From Bacteroidia bacterium (GTDB lineage: Bacteria > Bacteroidota > Bacteroidia > J057): a stretch of DNA of 64,000 nt. The notes beneath the pieces are model-generated. The model searched no databases. It was not told where the DNA came from and worked only from the letters and a program-made list of their open reading frames with translations. This document shows positions 8,741 through 16,728 of this stretch, one piece after another. Made by a program: the position numbers and the translations under genes. Location of the stretch: contig JAUIGE010000002.1 in NCBI GenBank assembly GCA_030430205.1, positions 1-64,000 on the forward strand, in the 5' to 3' direction. Position 1 is the first letter of the stretch; each line of letters begins with the position of its first letter.

Positions 8741-9202
8741 ATGAATCCCACAGAATCCAAGATCGAAAAAGGCCGCAAATGGTTGCTTGTCCTGATTGTA
8801 TTGGGGCTTGCCCTGCCGATAGGTCTGGGGCTATATTTTGCCTACTTATCCGCCCGTGAATTTATCCAGGACAACCGCTTTTTGAACCTTTGGGATTACT
8901 TCCTGTGGATTTCTGTGACTTTTCTTGCCATTTTTTTAGTTGGTTTTTGGATAGCCAGGAAGATGTATAAAGGAAAAGTATGGGCCCATTATTCATGGTG
9001 CCTTTCGGGGATTATACTGGGCTTGCTCTTTCTTTTTGGAGGATTTATGGATGCCTCAAACAATTGGGCTTTTGCCATTCCCGGATTTTATACCATGCTG
9101 ATTGGCGTGTTGTCCTCCAGCCCGAAAAGTGTACAGCTCTATCTGGCATCGGTTCAGACCAGCAAAGTACAAGACATGATCGACCAAATAGGAAAAGACT
9201 AA
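8741..9202 (+). CDS. Small membrane protein of unknown function
   Basis: A 153-residue protein with about four hydrophobic segments (about 15-35, 48-72, 82-105, 108-130) and a charged C-terminal tail. I do not recognise a family. I chose the ATG at 8741 because an earlier in-frame ATG would start only 6 bases from the divergent receptor gene and add a non-hydrophobic leader. It ends two bases before a 12-unit heptamer array and converges with the next gene. Confidence 0.7.
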   Translation: MNPTESKIEKGRKWLLVLIVLGLALPIGLGLYFAYLSAREFIQDNRFLNLWDYFLWISVTFLAIFLVGFWIARKMYKGKVWAHYSWCLSGIILGLLFLFGGFMDASNNWAFAIPGFYTMLIGVLSSSPKSVQLYLASVQTSKVQDMIDQIGKD

Positions 9203-9204
9203 CG

Positions 9205-9288
9205 ACTGTCCACTGCCCACTGCCCACTGCCCACTGCCCACTGCCCACTGCCCACTGCCCACTGCTAACTGCCCACTGCTAACTGCCC
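9205..9288. repeat. Heptamer tandem array (ACTGCCC)x12
   Basis: Twelve exact 7-bp units, consensus ACTGCCC with variants ACTGTCC and ACTGCTA (twice). The array fills the whole space between two convergent stop codons: one gene stops at 9202, the other at 9289. With no room for any other signal, the array is the entire intergenic region. Confidence 0.97.
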
Positions 9289-10296
9289 CTACCCCCCCGG
9301 CCTGCTATTCCACATCACACTGCCGATCTTCCATTCCCCTTCAATTCTGACAAGCTGAAAGCTGATCCTGCCCTGATCGATGACTTCACCTTTGGGTTTG
9401 TTGCGCGACTCGAAATGGCTCCATACATGGGCTATGCGGTAATACTGCTCAATCTGACGATGGGCATCCCGCTGAAAAAAGCCATGCTTTTTGATATAGG
9501 GTGTCATGTGCTCTGTAAACTCTTCCAGCGAACCCGGGTGGTAAATATTTTCGCCCTGCTTATTGATCCCCATTACCAGAAACTGCACGTTCGGTACACA
9601 AAGCGATTCCAGCAAATCCCAATTGACCTTTCCCCTGCCAGAAACGGCATGAAAATATTGGTCCAACAAGCTGTCAATTTCGACCTCATAGGCCTGCGCC
9701 TCGGGCCGCAGTTTGCCATCGTCCTCCACAAAAGGCCGAACAACTTCGGCATATTCTGCATTTGTTTTGCCCAAAACAGCTATCTCAGCAATGGAAATGC
9801 CCGCAGGCGCATCAAATAAAAAACGGATTTTCCGGATGTGAAAGAAAGTCTCCGGGAAAGCATAAACAGCTTTGCTTTCAGCCAGGCTGATCGGCCCCAA
9901 AGGCTGAGGCTGAAAATCCTTTTCACCATCAAACTGAAAAGCCATGCTAAAAGACAGCGGTCTTCCTTCCTTGCGCAATTCTATCATGAGCGCATACACA
10001 TCCACTGGCGCTGAGAAGCTCAGCTCTACCGTATGCGGCCCGGCCATCTCTTCGGACAGCCAATAATCATAATTGATTTGATTGATCAGGTTGATGCCTC
10101 CATCAAAGAGGTTGGCTGCGCCATAGTAGCGATTGAGCGCGCCGCGGTCGCCATTGACGCTGCTGACACTTGCCGTCGCCAGGTCGGTGCGGGCGAGGTT
10201 GATCCATTCCTGAAAAGGCAGCTGCGCCATCAGGCAAAAGGGAAAAAGAAAAAACAGAAAAACGATGTTTTTAATGGATTTAGCCATATTTTTCAT
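9289..10296 (-). CDS. Exported discoidin-like plus NTF2-like protein
   Basis: A 335-residue protein with a signal peptide (about 1-24, ending CLMAQ). Residues about 30-175 look like a discoidin/F5-8 type C beta-sandwich (NLFDGGINLINQINYDYWLS, then VELSFSAPVDVYALMIEL). The C-terminal part (about 200-335) looks like an NTF2/SnoaL-like cone fold, with SFQLVRIEGEWKIGSVMWNS typical of its last strands. The combination suggests a secreted binding protein. Exact function is unknown. Its start overlaps the end of the upstream DUF1801 gene by 17 bases, so the two are probably co-transcribed. Confidence 0.75.
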   Translation of the reverse strand: MKNMAKSIKNIVFLFFLFPFCLMAQLPFQEWINLARTDLATASVSSVNGDRGALNRYYGAANLFDGGINLINQINYDYWLSEEMAGPHTVELSFSAPVDVYALMIELRKEGRPLSFSMAFQFDGEKDFQPQPLGPISLAESKAVYAFPETFFHIRKIRFLFDAPAGISIAEIAVLGKTNAEYAEVVRPFVEDDGKLRPEAQAYEVEIDSLLDQYFHAVSGRGKVNWDLLESLCVPNVQFLVMGINKQGENIYHPGSLEEFTEHMTPYIKKHGFFQRDAHRQIEQYYRIAHVWSHFESRNKPKGEVIDQGRISFQLVRIEGEWKIGSVMWNSRPGG

Positions 10297-10696
10297 TCAT
10301 ATAGGTGACAGATTCTGCAATCAATGTTTTCAAAATCTCCCCATCTACATCTTCGAGTTTGTTGATGTACAGGCAGGATTTGCCGGTTTTGAATTTTCCC
10401 AATTGAGCCATCAATTCATCATACCGGCCAAAGCCGTTCATGATATAGAGAGTCAGGCTTTGTTTGCGGGGGGAAAAGCCCACTTTGAAAAAATCGCCTT
10501 CGCGTCCGCTTTCATATTTGTAATGATAATCTCCAAAACCAATGATGGCCCCGCCCCACATTTTGGGTTCCAGGCCTGTAATCTCCTTCATGATTTTGAG
10601 CAGCTGGAAGCTGTCTTCCTTGCGCTTCTCGTTTTCGAGAGAGTGGAGAAATGCCTCGACGGAGGCGTCGTTTTTTTTCGTTTTAAGGTCTGCCAT
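10280..10696 (-). CDS. DUF1801 (YdhG-like) protein
   Basis: A 138-residue protein of the DUF1801 family. The signs are VEAFLHSLENEKRKEDSFQL near the start, PKMWGGAIIGFGDYHYKYESG in the middle and FKVGFSPRKQSLTLYIM after that. Members are small cytoplasmic proteins of unknown biochemical role, related in fold to frataxin-like YdhG/MmcQ-type proteins. It overlaps the exported protein gene downstream. The 259 bases upstream of its start hold no gene I can support. Confidence 0.85.
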   Translation of the reverse strand: MADLKTKKNDASVEAFLHSLENEKRKEDSFQLLKIMKEITGLEPKMWGGAIIGFGDYHYKYESGREGDFFKVGFSPRKQSLTLYIMNGFGRYDELMAQLGKFKTGKSCLYINKLEDVDGEILKTLIAESVTYMNEKYG

Positions 10697-10955
10697 AAGG
10701 GTTGATTTTATGCTAAAAGATACAAGCTAAGGTAGGCAAAATAGCCTTATTTGTCCATGGCGTCTATCACCAACTTCATCACAAGGCCAGCCAGGGTGAT
10801 AGTTTTTGGTCACACTGAAATGCTTTCCTGAGCCGGGAGGGAGAGGCAATAAAAAAAGGAGAAACGAAATGAATCGAATCTCCCTGTTTTGTAATAGAAA
10901 AAAGCTTTGCATAGGTTCATTTTTTAGAAAAATACCCTATCCAAACTTACAAGTT

Positions 10956-11198
10956 CTATTTCTTTTTGGATTTTGTTTTGCCTGCGGTTTTTTTCGCACT
11001 CAATTTGGCTTTTTTGGCTGCTTTCTTTTCCGCTTTAGCTGCCTCTTTCGCTTTTTTCTTTTCTGCTTTAGCCGCTTTATTCGCAATTTTTTTGGCTTTC
11101 TTAGCCTTTTTCAATTTTTTCTTTTTGGCTTTGATAGCTGCTTTTTTCTCTTTTTTCTTGCTGTCTTTCTTTTTGCCGTCTTTTTTCTTTTTGGACAT
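10956..11198 (-). CDS. Lys/Ala-rich histone H1-like protein
   Basis: An 80-residue protein made almost only of Lys and Ala, with repeated KKAKK and AAKAEKKA blocks. This resembles bacterial histone H1-like (Hc1-type) nucleoid proteins and the C-terminal tails of eukaryotic H1. It would bind DNA or RNA through charge; the A-K-rich pattern favours helix formation upon binding. A TAnnTTTG promoter upstream supports real expression. Low complexity makes family assignment weak, and the same bases give open frames on the other strand. The minus-strand reading is preferred for its promoter and clean start. Confidence 0.7.
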   Translation of the reverse strand: MSKKKKDGKKKDSKKKEKKAAIKAKKKKLKKAKKAKKIANKAAKAEKKKAKEAAKAEKKAAKKAKLSAKKTAGKTKSKKK

Positions 11199-11239
11199 AA
11201 TGGACGTTTTTAAAGGTTGATTTTTTCGATTTGATGTTC

Positions 11240-11271
11240 CAAATGTAAGCTTAGCTTAACGCAATCACCAA
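11240..11271 (-). promoter_or_regulatory. Bacteroidota-type promoter of the Lys/Ala-rich gene
   Basis: On the minus strand TACATTTG (11240-11247) matches the -7 consensus TAnnTTTG, and TTG at 11269-11271 is a possible -33 element at 21-base spacing. A transcript would start roughly 35-40 bases before the Lys/Ala-rich gene. Confidence 0.5.
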
Positions 11272-11285
11272 TTTTAGTCAGGAAA

Positions 11286-11699
11286 TCAGGCTTTCATGCG
11301 GATTCCCAACTTCCCGCCCAGCCACGAGGCTGGGATATAGACCAGCAAACTGCTGACCCAAAACCAGGCTGGATGCGGCAACATGAAGAGGTTCATCAGC
11401 CCAAATGCCATCAGGATGGCACCTGTGATAAGCGCTGCGCGCAGGCGCTTTTCAGGCAGTTTTTCGAACCAGGCGGCGGCAAAGCCGCCGGCAAATGCCC
11501 CCAGTAAATAGCCGAGCAGCACCCCCAAAAACATCCCCGCGGAAGCCTGCTCCCGCATAAATGTCTCTATCGCTGCTGTATCCGTGCGATCTATCTCTGC
11601 CGGTAGGGGATGGATCAGCCCGCTGATGCCTTCTGCAAGGACGATCACAATAAAACCGGCCAGCAGGCCCAGGGCTATAGCAAGAAATCGGTAACGCAT
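11286..11699 (-). CDS. Small four-helix membrane protein
   Basis: A 137-residue protein with four hydrophobic helices (about 3-25, 55-77, 86-106, 110-130). Gly-rich helix 2 (LGVLLGYLLGAFAGGF) and the N-terminal IVIVLAEGISGLIHPLP segment are seen in uncharacterised Bacteroidota membrane proteins. No catalytic motif is visible. It lies 12 bases after the universal-stress gene on the same strand and may share its transcript. Confidence 0.75.
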   Translation of the reverse strand: MRYRFLAIALGLLAGFIVIVLAEGISGLIHPLPAEIDRTDTAAIETFMREQASAGMFLGVLLGYLLGAFAGGFAAAWFEKLPEKRLRAALITGAILMAFGLMNLFMLPHPAWFWVSSLLVYIPASWLGGKLGIRMKA

Positions 11700-11711
11700 A
11701 ATGCTAAATAG

Positions 11712-12452
11712 TTAGTGAACAGCAATGATCGGAATCCTTAAGGTTTCTGTCAACTGCTCTGTGATGCTGGGGTGCAGCAGGTTTTCAAAAAAGGAATGTT
11801 GATTGGGCGAAAGCAGGACGGCATCGGCCTCCAGCTCGGCGATGATATCGGCAAGGCGCCCGACTATGTCTTTGCTGCCTTTGGCGCGGATGTGTACATA
11901 GCTGAGCTCTGCCTGCAGTTTTTCTCTTAGCCGCTGTAGCTGCGGGCTGAGGGTATTGCTTTCCTGCGCTGAGGCCGCAGCATAAAACAAAATGCGCAAC
12001 GGCAAAAAGGGCACTTCTTTAGGGATGGTCATGACGGGACAGGGCGCATCGCGCATGATGCGCAAGGCCACACTGCCAAAAATGCGGTCAGAAAAGCCGC
12101 CATCGCCTTTGGAGCCCATGATGATCAGCTCAGCCTCCAGCTGCTCGCAGGTTTCCAGTATCATCTCCCCGGCGAAGCCGGAGGTGAAGACAGGCTCTAT
12201 GCTCAGCTTTTGGAAGCCGATGCTATCGGCTTGCGCCTGATAAAATTGAAACTTTTCGTAAGTCTCTTCTTTTCTGATGCTGTGCAGGTCTTCCAGCACA
12301 TCTACAGGCGCCAGGCGCGCCTCGGCTTCACTGTAATGATAAACATGCAAAACCATGATAGAGGCATCATAATGCTTCGCAAAGGACAGCGCATAGCTAA
12401 AAGCATGGTTAGCCATGGGCGAAAAATCTGTTGGAAAAAGGACCTTTTGCAT
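11712..12452 (-). CDS. Tandem universal stress protein (UspA)
   Basis: A 246-residue cytoplasmic protein of two USP domains. The first (about 1-145) starts KVLFPTDFS and has an intact ATP-binding signature, MGSKGDGGFSDRIFGS (G-2x-G-9x-G-S). The second (about 150-246) has lost that signature but keeps the PIIAVH end strand, so it is probably structural. Such tandem USPs are common stress proteins in Bacteroidota. I chose the ATG at 12452 because the USP fold begins right there; a longer frame would add 15 unrelated residues. Confidence 0.9.
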   Translation of the reverse strand: MQKVLFPTDFSPMANHAFSYALSFAKHYDASIMVLHVYHYSEAEARLAPVDVLEDLHSIRKEETYEKFQFYQAQADSIGFQKLSIEPVFTSGFAGEMILETCEQLEAELIIMGSKGDGGFSDRIFGSVALRIMRDAPCPVMTIPKEVPFLPLRILFYAAASAQESNTLSPQLQRLREKLQAELSYVHIRAKGSKDIVGRLADIIAELEADAVLLSPNQHSFFENLLHPSITEQLTETLRIPIIAVH

Positions 12453-12575
12453 GAAAATGATTTTCGTAAAAGTGGGCCTATTTAGCTGAAATTTCAAAAA
12501 ATCCTCTTGGCCTTAGTGACCTGGCTCTTTTTTTTTACTCTAAACGATGTATTCCAACCAAATTTTAGAAAAATT

Positions 12576-13172
12576 ATGTCACTACTCGAATCACTCACAC
12601 AACAATTAGGAGGTGAAAACCTTTCAGCTCTCAGCAAGCAGCTGGGTCTGAATGAGAACCAAACCTCTTCTGCAATCTCTGCCGCTCTTCCGATGATGAT
12701 CCAGGCTATGAACCGCAATACAAGCTCTGAAGAAGGTGCCGCCTCATTGGCAGGTGCATTGGAAAGAGACCATGATGGCGGTATTTTAGATAACCTGGGA
12801 GGTTTCTTCTCTCAGCAGGATAATGGCGCAGGCCCAGGTATCCTGAATCACCTTTTTGGTGGAAAAAGAAATATGGTAGAGCAAGGTGTCAGCCAGATGT
12901 CTGGCATCAACTCACAGCAAGCCGGCGGCTTGTTGGAAAACCTGGCTCCTGTCCTTATGGGATTTTTGGGCCAGCAAAAACGTCAACAAGGACTTGATAT
13001 AGGGGGCATTGCTTCATTGATAGGGGGTTTTACAGGGCAGGCATCACAGAGCGGCGGAAATTCTTCGGCTGCCATGAGTTTGCTCAATGGGATTTTGGAC
13101 AAAGATGGAGACGGAAGTATGCTGGACGATATCGGCGGCATGCTCGGCGGGCTTTTTGGAGGCCGTCGCTAG
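12576..13172 (+). CDS. DUF937 (YidB-like) protein
   Basis: A 198-residue protein of the DUF937 family: SLLESLTQQLG, SALSKQLGLNENQTSSAISAA, and the Gly/Asp-rich end with DKDGDGSMLDDIGGMLGG. The family is widespread and mostly uncharacterised. The Gly-rich C-terminal part with D/N clusters suggests a flexible or calcium-binding tail, but this is a guess. The start at 12576 matches the family N-terminus; the preceding in-frame codons are hydrophobic junk near the divergent USP promoter. A strong terminator follows. Confidence 0.88.
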   Translation: MSLLESLTQQLGGENLSALSKQLGLNENQTSSAISAALPMMIQAMNRNTSSEEGAASLAGALERDHDGGILDNLGGFFSQQDNGAGPGILNHLFGGKRNMVEQGVSQMSGINSQQAGGLLENLAPVLMGFLGQQKRQQGLDIGGIASLIGGFTGQASQSGGNSSAAMSLLNGILDKDGDGSMLDDIGGMLGGLFGGRR

Positions 13173-13208
13173 GACAACTTACGGAAGGGAAGGTAATTTT
13201 TTTCTGAA

Positions 13209-13245
13209 AAAGGCACCAAAATCTAAGGGTTGGTGCCTTTTTTTT
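13209..13245 (+). terminator. Strong intrinsic terminator (probably bidirectional)
   Basis: AAAGGCACCAA and TTGGTGCCTTT form an 11-bp perfect stem with a 10-base loop, followed by a run of T on the plus strand. On the minus strand the same stem is followed by TTTTTC. It therefore serves both the DUF937 gene and the convergent FKBP gene. Confidence 0.9.
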
Positions 13246-13705
13246 ATTGTACATCTACCAGCTCGATGTCAAAGATCAGGACAGAACTCGGAGGGATTTT
13301 TCCCACTTGCCTTTCCTGATAGCCCATATTGCAGGGAACAAATAGCTTGCCTTTTCCGCCCTCTTTGAATAAGGGAATGCCAACCCGCCAGCCTTCAACC
13401 ACACCCGCCAGGGAAAATTTTCTGGCAGCGCCATTGGAGTCGTCAAAGACGGTGGTGTCTTTGTCCGTCAGGTAGCCTTTGTAAATAACAGACACAGTAG
13501 AAGTCTCGGTCGGGCGAATTCTGCTGCCTGGCTCTTCTATGATGTAGTAAAGCCCGGATTCGTGCTTTTCTGCCACCATATTGTTGTCAGTAAGGTATTG
13601 GAGAATCTCGGACTCCTGTGTGTCATAGTCACAGGGCTTCAGGTCCTCGCAGGCTACAGCCAGTAGCGCAAGCAGGGAAAGAATTACAAAAAAACGATTC
13701 ATCAT
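13244..13705 (-). CDS. FKBP-type peptidyl-prolyl isomerase lipoprotein
   Basis: A 153-residue lipoprotein (lipobox AVAC, Cys19) with a C-terminal FKBP domain (about 60-150): VSVIYKGYLTDKDTTVFDDS, then VVEGWRVGIPLFKEGGKGKLFVP, and the closing SVLIFDIELVDV. It would speed proline cis/trans isomerisation in the periplasm or at the outer membrane and so help fold exported proteins. The usual GYG of FKBP is MGYQ here, a mild deviation. The stop overlaps the shared terminator. Confidence 0.9.
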   Translation of the reverse strand: MMNRFFVILSLLALLAVACEDLKPCDYDTQESEILQYLTDNNMVAEKHESGLYYIIEEPGSRIRPTETSTVSVIYKGYLTDKDTTVFDDSNGAARKFSLAGVVEGWRVGIPLFKEGGKGKLFVPCNMGYQERQVGKIPPSSVLIFDIELVDVQ

Positions 13706-13768
13706 AATCAGGTTTTATTGAGGAAAATAAAAAAGTGTTTTTGGTAACTTGGACAAAAATACGGCTTC

Positions 13769-15130
13769 ATGAGCACAACTAATAAAGATAAAATACTTCC
13801 GGTATTGCCCTCGGTTCACTGGTTTTTGAAAGGTGCGCCTCCCATGCGCGCCAATCCCCCCCTCCACTTGCTGGAAAGCCACCGTAAATATGGCAGCATT
13901 TTCGACATTCATGTTCCTTTTCGCACCTACATCAGCAGTTGGGAACCCGAGCACATCAAGCATATACTTGTCACCAACAACCGGAACTATATCAAAGATC
14001 CCGCAACCCGCAAGCTTTCGCTTTTGCTCGGTAATGGTCTCCTAACGAGCGAAGGAGACTTCTGGCGGCGTCAGCGACGCATTTCGCAACCTGCTTTTCA
14101 CAAAAAAAGGATCGAAATGATGACGGAGCGCATGCTGAGCGAAACAGAGGCTATGCTGGAAAAATGGGGCCGGAAGCCTCCGGGAGAAGTCTTTGATCTT
14201 TCGGATGAAATGACCGTGCTCACTTCGAATATAGCTGCCAAAAGCCTTTTTGGCGCTGATCTTGACAACAATCTGGAGATTGGAAAAGCCCTGCTTGTTT
14301 CCATGCGCTTCATTACTGCCAGCTTTCGCAAAATATTCAAGCTGCCGCTTTGGTTGCCTACAGCCACCAACCGCAAGTTCAGGCAGGCATATAAAATCCT
14401 GGATGACAGCATCCAGGCCATCATCACCCAAAGGCGCAAAGGCGCCGCCGAAGAGGCCGATGACCTGCTTGCGATGCTCATGGAAGCACGGGATGAGGAA
14501 AGCGGTGAAGGCATGACCGACAAGCAATTGCGGGATGAGCTGATCACGCTTTTTTCGGCAGGGCATGAGACCTCTGCCAATGGCCTGAACTGGACTTTTT
14601 ATATGCTGGATAAGCACCCGGAGGTAGCGCAAAAAGTGCTGACAGAAATACAGGAAGTAATCGGAGGCAGGCGGCCTGAGCCTGCGGATCTGATGCGGCT
14701 GACCTACACCCGGCAGGTGCTGATGGAGGTGATGCGGCTATACCCGCCCGCCTGGGCGGTGGGGAGAGAACCCCTCGAAGAGGATGAAATCGATGGCTAC
14801 CTGATCCCGAAGGGAACGGCTTTTCTCATAGCACCTTATGTGGTGCACAGAAATCCGGCCTTTTGGCCGGAGCCGGAGAGATTTGATCCCGACCGCTTTG
14901 AAGCGGAGAAGGTGAAAGAGCGACATAAGTTCGCTTATATGCCTTTTGGGGGAGGGCCTCGCCTGTGTATCGGCAAGGATTTTGCCATCATGGAAATGCT
15001 GGCAGTACTGGCTCTGGTCCTGGACAAATACGAGGTAAAGCTGGAAGCAACTCATCCCATAGAACTGGAGCCTCTGATAACCTTAAGGCCCCTTCATGGC
15101 ATCAGGGTGCAGCTTCATCCTCGGGAGTAG
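13769..15130 (+). CDS. Cytochrome P450
   Basis: A 453-residue soluble P450. The I-helix has AGHETS (264-269, oxygen activation). The K-helix ExxR is E320/R323. The heme loop FGGGPRLCIGKDFA places the Cys ligand at 400. The pattern (no membrane anchor, RQRRISQPAFHKKRI near the C-helix) is like bacterial CYP102/CYP4-type fatty-acid or terpene hydroxylases. No ferredoxin or reductase gene is adjacent, so redox partners must be encoded elsewhere. Substrate cannot be read from sequence. Its last 29 bases overlap a small convergent gene. Confidence 0.96.
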   Translation: MSTTNKDKILPVLPSVHWFLKGAPPMRANPPLHLLESHRKYGSIFDIHVPFRTYISSWEPEHIKHILVTNNRNYIKDPATRKLSLLLGNGLLTSEGDFWRRQRRISQPAFHKKRIEMMTERMLSETEAMLEKWGRKPPGEVFDLSDEMTVLTSNIAAKSLFGADLDNNLEIGKALLVSMRFITASFRKIFKLPLWLPTATNRKFRQAYKILDDSIQAIITQRRKGAAEEADDLLAMLMEARDEESGEGMTDKQLRDELITLFSAGHETSANGLNWTFYMLDKHPEVAQKVLTEIQEVIGGRRPEPADLMRLTYTRQVLMEVMRLYPPAWAVGREPLEEDEIDGYLIPKGTAFLIAPYVVHRNPAFWPEPERFDPDRFEAEKVKERHKFAYMPFGGGPRLCIGKDFAIMEMLAVLALVLDKYEVKLEATHPIELEPLITLRPLHGIRVQLHPRE

Positions 15131-15284
15131 CGGGCGGGTCTTCGGGCGCTGGTGGTACCGAAAACAGCAGCCTATACATATGAGGCATCATTTTCCATGC
15201 GCCCCAAACGACCAGAAAACCCAGTGCAACGCCCAATGCGATGCCGATGATCATGCCCCAGGGACTGCCTGCTTGTTCTTCCAT
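15102..15284 (-). CDS. Small single-span membrane protein
   Basis: A 60-residue protein with one membrane helix (about 10-30, MIIGIALGVALGFLVVWGAW) and a Pro/Glu-rich tail. I do not recognise a family. It overlaps the 3-prime end of the P450 gene in the opposite direction. The clean hydrophobic segment and ATG support it, but it could be a chance frame. Confidence 0.45.
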   Translation of the reverse strand: MEEQAGSPWGMIIGIALGVALGFLVVWGAWKMMPHMYRLLFSVPPAPEDPPATPEDEAAP

Positions 15285-15383
15285 ATTGTTTGCGTTCGAA
15301 TGTAACTCAAAGATAGGAAGATTTGCCTAAAAAGAGATTTTTCGTAATATGCTATTCCATTAACCTAAGCCTATCCATAGCAC

Positions 15384-16670
15384 ATGACAACAAAAAGAAG
15401 ACAATTTCTCAAAACATTTGCCACGCTTTCAGGCGGAGCGCTTCTGTCACCCTGGCTGCAACCGCTGGGAGCCCAAACCTCCAGCCGCCTTGCAGCTTAT
15501 GAGCATTTTTCGCCAGAAGACTTAGCCACAAATGAAGAATTTTGGGGAATTGTGCGGCAGGCATTCAGCTCGTCCCCCAATATAATCAACCTCAACAGCG
15601 GAGGCGTCAGCCCCCATCCCCGGCAGGTACAGGAGGCCGTGACGGCCTATAATCGCCATGCCAATGAGGTGCCCGCCTATTATATGTGGCGGGAGATGGG
15701 GCGACAGCGCATCCACATGATCGAAAAGCTGGCCGCTCTGGCCGGGACTACCGATGAGGAAATAGCGCTGGTGCGCAATACCACAGAAGCGATCAATACC
15801 GTCCTGCTGGGCATGGACTGGCAAAAAGGCGATGAAATCGTCACCTCAGACCAGGTCTACCCCGCCATGGAGCATGCGCTCCTGCAGTTGGAAAACCGCC
15901 ACGGGATACGGGTAGTCAAGCTTCCGCTTCCGGTACCCGCCTCCGATCAGGCTAGCCTGATCGCGCCTTTTGAAAAGGCCATCAGCCGCAAGACGCGGCT
16001 CGTCCTGATCTGCCATGTGATCAATCTCTCCGGGCAGATCATGCCCGTGAAGGAAGTGGCGGAAATCGCGCATCAGCGCGGGGCGGAAGTGCTGGTAGAC
16101 GGAGCGCATAGCTTTGCACATATTGATTTTAAGATCCCTGAGCTGGGCGTGGATTATTTTGCCAGCAGCCTGCACAAATGGCTATGTGCGCCTTTTGGGA
16201 CAGGTCTTTTGTATGTCAAAAAGGAAAAAATACCCCAAATATGGCCCCTCTACGCCGCGCCCCATGGGCAGGAAGATTCTATCAGGAAGTTCGAGCATCT
16301 CGGCACCCGCTCGGTGCCGATAGAACTGGCGGTAAGCCATGCCATAGACTTTCATAAGTGGATAGGGGCGGAGCGCAAGCAGGCAAGGTTGCATCACCTC
16401 AAAAACCTCTGGGCAGAAAAAGCACAGGAACTGCCGCGCATTTTTCTTTCCACCAACCTCGCTCCCGACCATTCCTGCGCTATCGCCAATTTTTCCATAG
16501 AAGGTGAGGACATGACAAAAATGGGCAATACTTTTCTCAGAGAACATTCTCTCTACACCACAGTCACCAACCACAAGGATGTAAAAGGCATCAGGATTTC
16601 TCCCAATGTATTTACCCTTGCAGAAGAAATGGAATATTTGCTGGAGGTGATAGAGAAGTATGCAAAGTAG
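15384..16670 (+). CDS. Exported class V aminotransferase-like PLP enzyme
   Basis: A 428-residue PLP-fold type I protein of the class V (isopenicillin N epimerase-like/cysteine desulfurase-like) family. The N-terminus has a twin-arginine-type signal, RRQFLKTFA then a hydrophobic stretch ending LGAQ, which implies export folded with its cofactor. Later motifs are NLNSGGVSPHP, RNTTEAINTVLLGM, VDGAHSFAHID (PLP Asp/His) and the Schiff-base Lys at 265 in SSLHKWLCAPFGTG. The likely reaction is amino-acid epimerisation, desulfuration or elimination; which one cannot be told. It is a stand-alone gene behind the P450. Confidence 0.9.
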   Translation: MTTKRRQFLKTFATLSGGALLSPWLQPLGAQTSSRLAAYEHFSPEDLATNEEFWGIVRQAFSSSPNIINLNSGGVSPHPRQVQEAVTAYNRHANEVPAYYMWREMGRQRIHMIEKLAALAGTTDEEIALVRNTTEAINTVLLGMDWQKGDEIVTSDQVYPAMEHALLQLENRHGIRVVKLPLPVPASDQASLIAPFEKAISRKTRLVLICHVINLSGQIMPVKEVAEIAHQRGAEVLVDGAHSFAHIDFKIPELGVDYFASSLHKWLCAPFGTGLLYVKKEKIPQIWPLYAAPHGQEDSIRKFEHLGTRSVPIELAVSHAIDFHKWIGAERKQARLHHLKNLWAEKAQELPRIFLSTNLAPDHSCAIANFSIEGEDMTKMGNTFLREHSLYTTVTNHKDVKGIRISPNVFTLAEEMEYLLEVIEKYAK

Positions 16671-16728
16671 GCATGAATCGTCATATCTGCGACCTTCATC
16701 TCCCCAATATTTTGTTACTTGCGCCCCG

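Noticed and set aside
10727-10912. 61-codon minus-strand frame in the gap after the DUF1801 gene
   Set aside because: No motif, no promoter or ribosome-binding site, and an unlikely composition.
10806-11213. Plus-strand frames rich in Phe opposite the Lys/Ala gene
   Set aside because: They are the complement of Lys codons; the minus strand has the promoter and sensible start.
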